Below, piece by piece: positions 61,716-64,000 of a stretch of 64,000 nt of DNA (its first letter is position 1; each line of letters starts with the position of its first letter). Source of the DNA: Adineta vaga. Lineage: Eukaryota; Rotifera. The position numbers were made by a program, and so were the translations under genes. The stretch is from positions 13,640,001-13,704,000 of the forward strand of contig CP075496.1 of assembly GCA_021613535.1 (NCBI GenBank). Reading direction: 5' to 3'. Below the pieces are notes generated by a model that saw only the letters and a list, made by a program, of their open reading frames with translations, ran no database searches and was not told the origin of the DNA.

Positions 61716-63560
61716 ATGAATAATATAGCAACAGTTGATTTATTTCCAATGGAAACGAGTTTATCATCCCGATCGAAAAAATTACCACCACCACCTTTAT
61801 GTTTACCGGCAACAACAACGATAACAGACGAAGACAAACTATCAAATTCAAGTCAACAACGAGAACGAAAAAAATCTGCTAATAATTGTTGCCTACCATC
61901 ATCATCAGACGATTGTCCACATAAATCTGTTACATATGTAAGTAGATCATTTTTGTTTCCTAATCAATCACAATTCATATTGTATGATAAGATCCTTCCT
62001 GTTAGTCGACGTACAGAAATATTGAAAACTTTAGTATCTTCATCATCAACATTATTAGCACCACCATTATCGGAAGCAAAATCTAGAAAATCGAGTAATG
62101 CAACTTATGCTAATCAAATCAATTTACTTAAGTAAGAATAGAATTAATCTGGAATTGGAAGAGATTGAATTTATATTTTGACGTTTTAGACAACGTCAAC
62201 CAATATCAAAATCAACTGTCGATGATGCTGAATGGATTGATTTTATGCGTTTAATTATACACAAACCTTTGGAAGATGATTTGAAATCATTACTCGATAA
62301 ATATAAAACGGTAAATTTGATCTATGTATTTTCAATAAAAATAATATTTTCGAAATATATATTAGGCTTATTTTGATCAAGTCAATGCACCGAATGCATC
62401 CGATGATACGATTCGTTCAAGTTTATGTACCATTGTTACCGAGGTATGTTTTTTTGAGTTCATTCATGTGGAAGTTCGAGCCCCAACTCTTAGAATAGTT
62501 TAGTTCAATAATGAAGGCTGATGCTTTAATCTATTAGATTAGATGAGTAAAATTGAGTTTCTGATGAATCATTCTTTTCCAAAAGAATATACAAGGTTTA
62601 TTGCGCACTTCTTTTGTCTTTATATATCCTTGTCGTTCATTTAATCGTTGACATATGAAGAAAAAAGAAAAGAAAAGAGCAATGAACAGAAGAACAAAAT
62701 ATTAAGGCACCCGCGCCGGGACTCGAACCCGGACTCTTCGGATGTCTCTTGTTTTATAAGAAATTTAGGAGTCCGACGCCTTAATCCATTAGGCCACGCG
62801 GGCTTGTCTCTTTCATATGCTCATGATATGTGTTATCATAGGCTTTGACTACATACTCATCAAGTTCAATCCAATCAGCATCATCATCAACTTCAACAAC
62901 AACAGATGATCTAACCACAAATGTTTCTTCTCCTATCTCAACAACAGCAACAACAACTTCTCTAAACAATGGCAGTGCAAAGTAAATCTATTGACCAAAC
63001 TTTTTTCTCAAAGAAATATTTTCAATTAAAGACGAAAACGTAAAAGTATCGGTCCAACTTCATCCTTGTCTCTACCTATTCCAATCAATAGTCAAACAAA
63101 ATTTGTTATTAGTCATATCATACCCGGTAAATATGATAATTGTAATGGTAATAAAACAAACAATCAACAGCATAAACAATTTCAAAAGAAATACAGTCAT
63201 TTATTTAAAGTACGTTTTCATATATATATATATATATATATTTCTCGACGAATTAAACTTTTGTTTTTAGTATATACCTGACAAAGACGAACACACATAT
63301 CTTTTACGTGAAGATCATTTGAAAAGTACATTCTTTTCTTCTTCTGGTTCGCCAATAAATCAAAATATTTGTTTAATGTTATACGATGAAGTTTATAATA
63401 ATATGGATGATTATGATCTTGAATTAAGGTAGAAAACATTTCTTAACTTGTTTTTTTTTAAAATTTATATTTCGATTTTTTGTTTAGTGGAATATCAATG
63501 GATGATTCTTTTACTTTACCTGAATCACTTCTTGTACATATTAATTCAATTTATCAATAA
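61716..63560 (+). CDS. Unrecognised Ser/Thr-rich protein with tRNA-bearing intron
   Basis: Seen: seven exons (61716-62131, 62190-62310, 62366-62443, 62842-62981, 63032-63209, 63271-63428, 63488-63560) join in phase to 387 residues. N-terminal disordered stretch with a PPPP run, then a helical-looking piece (DDAEWIDFMRLIIHKPLEDDLKSLL), a Ser/Thr-rich linker, and a C-terminal block (HTYLLREDHLKS, ICLMLYDEVYNNMDDYDLEL) that looks folded. No family recognised. The intron 62444-62841 is 398 nt, far above the local norm, because it contains a tRNA gene on the opposite strand. The 3' end is 268 nt before the ELOVL start. Confidence 0.65.
62708..62803 (-). tRNA. tRNA-Arg(CCT) with anticodon-loop intron
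   Basis: On the minus strand the 5' acceptor GCCCGCG (ending at 62803) pairs with CGCGGGT at the 3' end. A D-arm (GGCCTAATGGATTAAGGC) follows. The anticodon stem TCGGA/TCCGA encloses loop CTCCTAA with anticodon CCT, interrupted after position 37 by an intron of about 23 nt. The T-arm is CCGGG-TTCGAGT-CCCGG, with discriminator G and no encoded CCA. All stems pair. The gene lies inside a protein-coding intron in antisense orientation. Confidence 0.93.
63220..63242. repeat. (AT)n microsatellite within an intron
   Basis: Pure AT repeat filling much of the 61-nt intron 63210-63270 of the unknown gene; length changes here would change intron size. Confidence 0.85.
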
Positions 63561-63828
63561 TCTGTGTTACAGTGATGTCAAGTACGGACATCGTCTTTTC
63601 CTTTCTCTGACTTTGTTTCGTTTTTTTTATCTTAAAAATTGTACATACACATGTTTTCTCGTCTCAATCTTCTATTTTAATAACCTGTATGAATCGATTT
63701 CTATATTGATTTGGCCTTTTTTTTTGTCTTGTTTTGTTTTTAGAATATATATATCTATATGTCTATAAGTTTATTTCAAAGAATCAAAATTCAAATCTAT
63801 TTTATTTCATTTCAGATCAATTAAAACC

Positions 63829-64000
63829 ATGACTTGGTTGAATGAATGGTTTAAAGAACAGTTTCCATCCTATAAACTTGCTTTAAAACATGGTGATCCT
63901 CGAACAAAAGATTGGTTTTTATTATGGCGTGATCCTGTTCCAGCAGTGACATTAGCTCTAATCTATTTAGCTATTGTTATCTTAGGTCCACGTTATATGC
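63829..64000 (+). CDS. ELOVL-family fatty-acid elongase (5' end, runs off window)
   Basis: Seen: ATG 63829 preceded by a TTTCAG acceptor at 63814, suggesting a 5'UTR intron. The open frame gives MTWLNEWFKEQF, then GDPRTKDWFLLW, then a hydrophobic helix ending ILGPRYM. Known: the DxRTxxW...GPxxM pattern is the conserved start of ELOVL 3-keto-acyl-CoA synthases of the ER, which extend long-chain fatty acids with malonyl-CoA. The catalytic HxxHH box would lie beyond the window. Family call is good despite only 57 residues; subfamily cannot be set. Confidence 0.8.
   Translation, partial: MTWLNEWFKEQFPSYKLALKHGDPRTKDWFLLWRDPVPAVTLALIYLAIVILGPRYM

Noticed and set aside
1-64000. CRISPR arrays, rRNA, bacterial operons or phage genes
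   Set aside because: No direct-repeat/spacer array, rRNA-like block or ribosome-binding-site-led operon seen; gene structure is spliced and eukaryotic throughout.

Overview
This is a eukaryotic, animal-type chromosome segment. It is strongly AT-rich, and its genes are split by many very short GT-AG introns (mostly about 45-70 nt). The products are clearly metazoan: Derlin-1, a LAMMER/CLK kinase, diacylglycerol lipase, the axonemal dynein intermediate chain DNAI4, an astacin with EGF/TSP1/MAM/CUB modules, a TRIM protein and eukaryotic glutathione synthetase. Two enzymes look bacterial in type but carry spliceosomal introns: a PssA-type phosphatidylserine synthase and a LigB-like dioxygenase. 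Compact introns, ciliary genes and domesticated foreign-looking genes together suggest a bdelloid rotifer or similar small invertebrate. That assignment is inference. Gene models were built by hand from splice sites. Where exon lengths are given they were checked for phase continuity and a total divisible by three.

Layout. 1-1070 (-): secreted WSC-domain protein, cut by the window edge. 1515-2166 (-): a very small INCENP-like protein. 2560-3682 (+): LigB-like protein. 4403-7399 (+): multidomain astacin. 8222-9158 (+): unknown Gln/Pro/Ser-rich protein. 9994-11050 (+): Derlin-1. 11444-20378 (+): CLK/Doa kinase locus with four candidate alternative first exons and one apparent 1-nt frameshift. 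20869-22386 (+): Rossmann pseudo-dehydrogenase fused to a RING finger. 22859-24703 (+): CDP-alcohol phosphotransferase fused to a cytidylyltransferase. 25289-27492 (+): diacylglycerol lipase. 28338-31647 (-): TRIM protein, with a possible second first exon at 32916-33097.

36187-41393 (+): single-pass membrane protein with a giant Ser-rich tail. 42182-44166 (-): TBC-like protein, head to head with DNAI4 (44365-47865, +). 48072-49351 (-): VARP-like VPS9 protein without ankyrin repeats, head to head with an APC amino-acid permease (49692-51977, +). 52167-54267 (-): glutathione synthetase. 56261-57448 (+): TMEM272-like protein. 57784-57828: isolated hAT-like transposon end. 58990-60037 (+): 3CxxC zinc-finger protein. 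60539-61161 (-): PssA. 61716-63560 (+): unknown protein whose intron holds an antisense intron-containing tRNA-Arg(CCT). 63829-end (+): start of an ELOVL fatty-acid elongase.

There is no operon logic, but membrane-lipid enzymes are over-represented (CDP-alcohol transferase/cytidylyltransferase fusion, DAG lipase, PssA, ELOVL). The two most unusual proteins are neighbours: the pseudo-dehydrogenase-RING protein, whose dehydrogenase catalytic His is replaced, and the fused enzyme carrying the last two chemistries of a Kennedy-type pathway in one chain. Long gene-poor stretches (31.7-36.2 kb, 54.3-56.2 kb, 57.5-59.0 kb) hold only AT-rich simple sequence as far as I can see.
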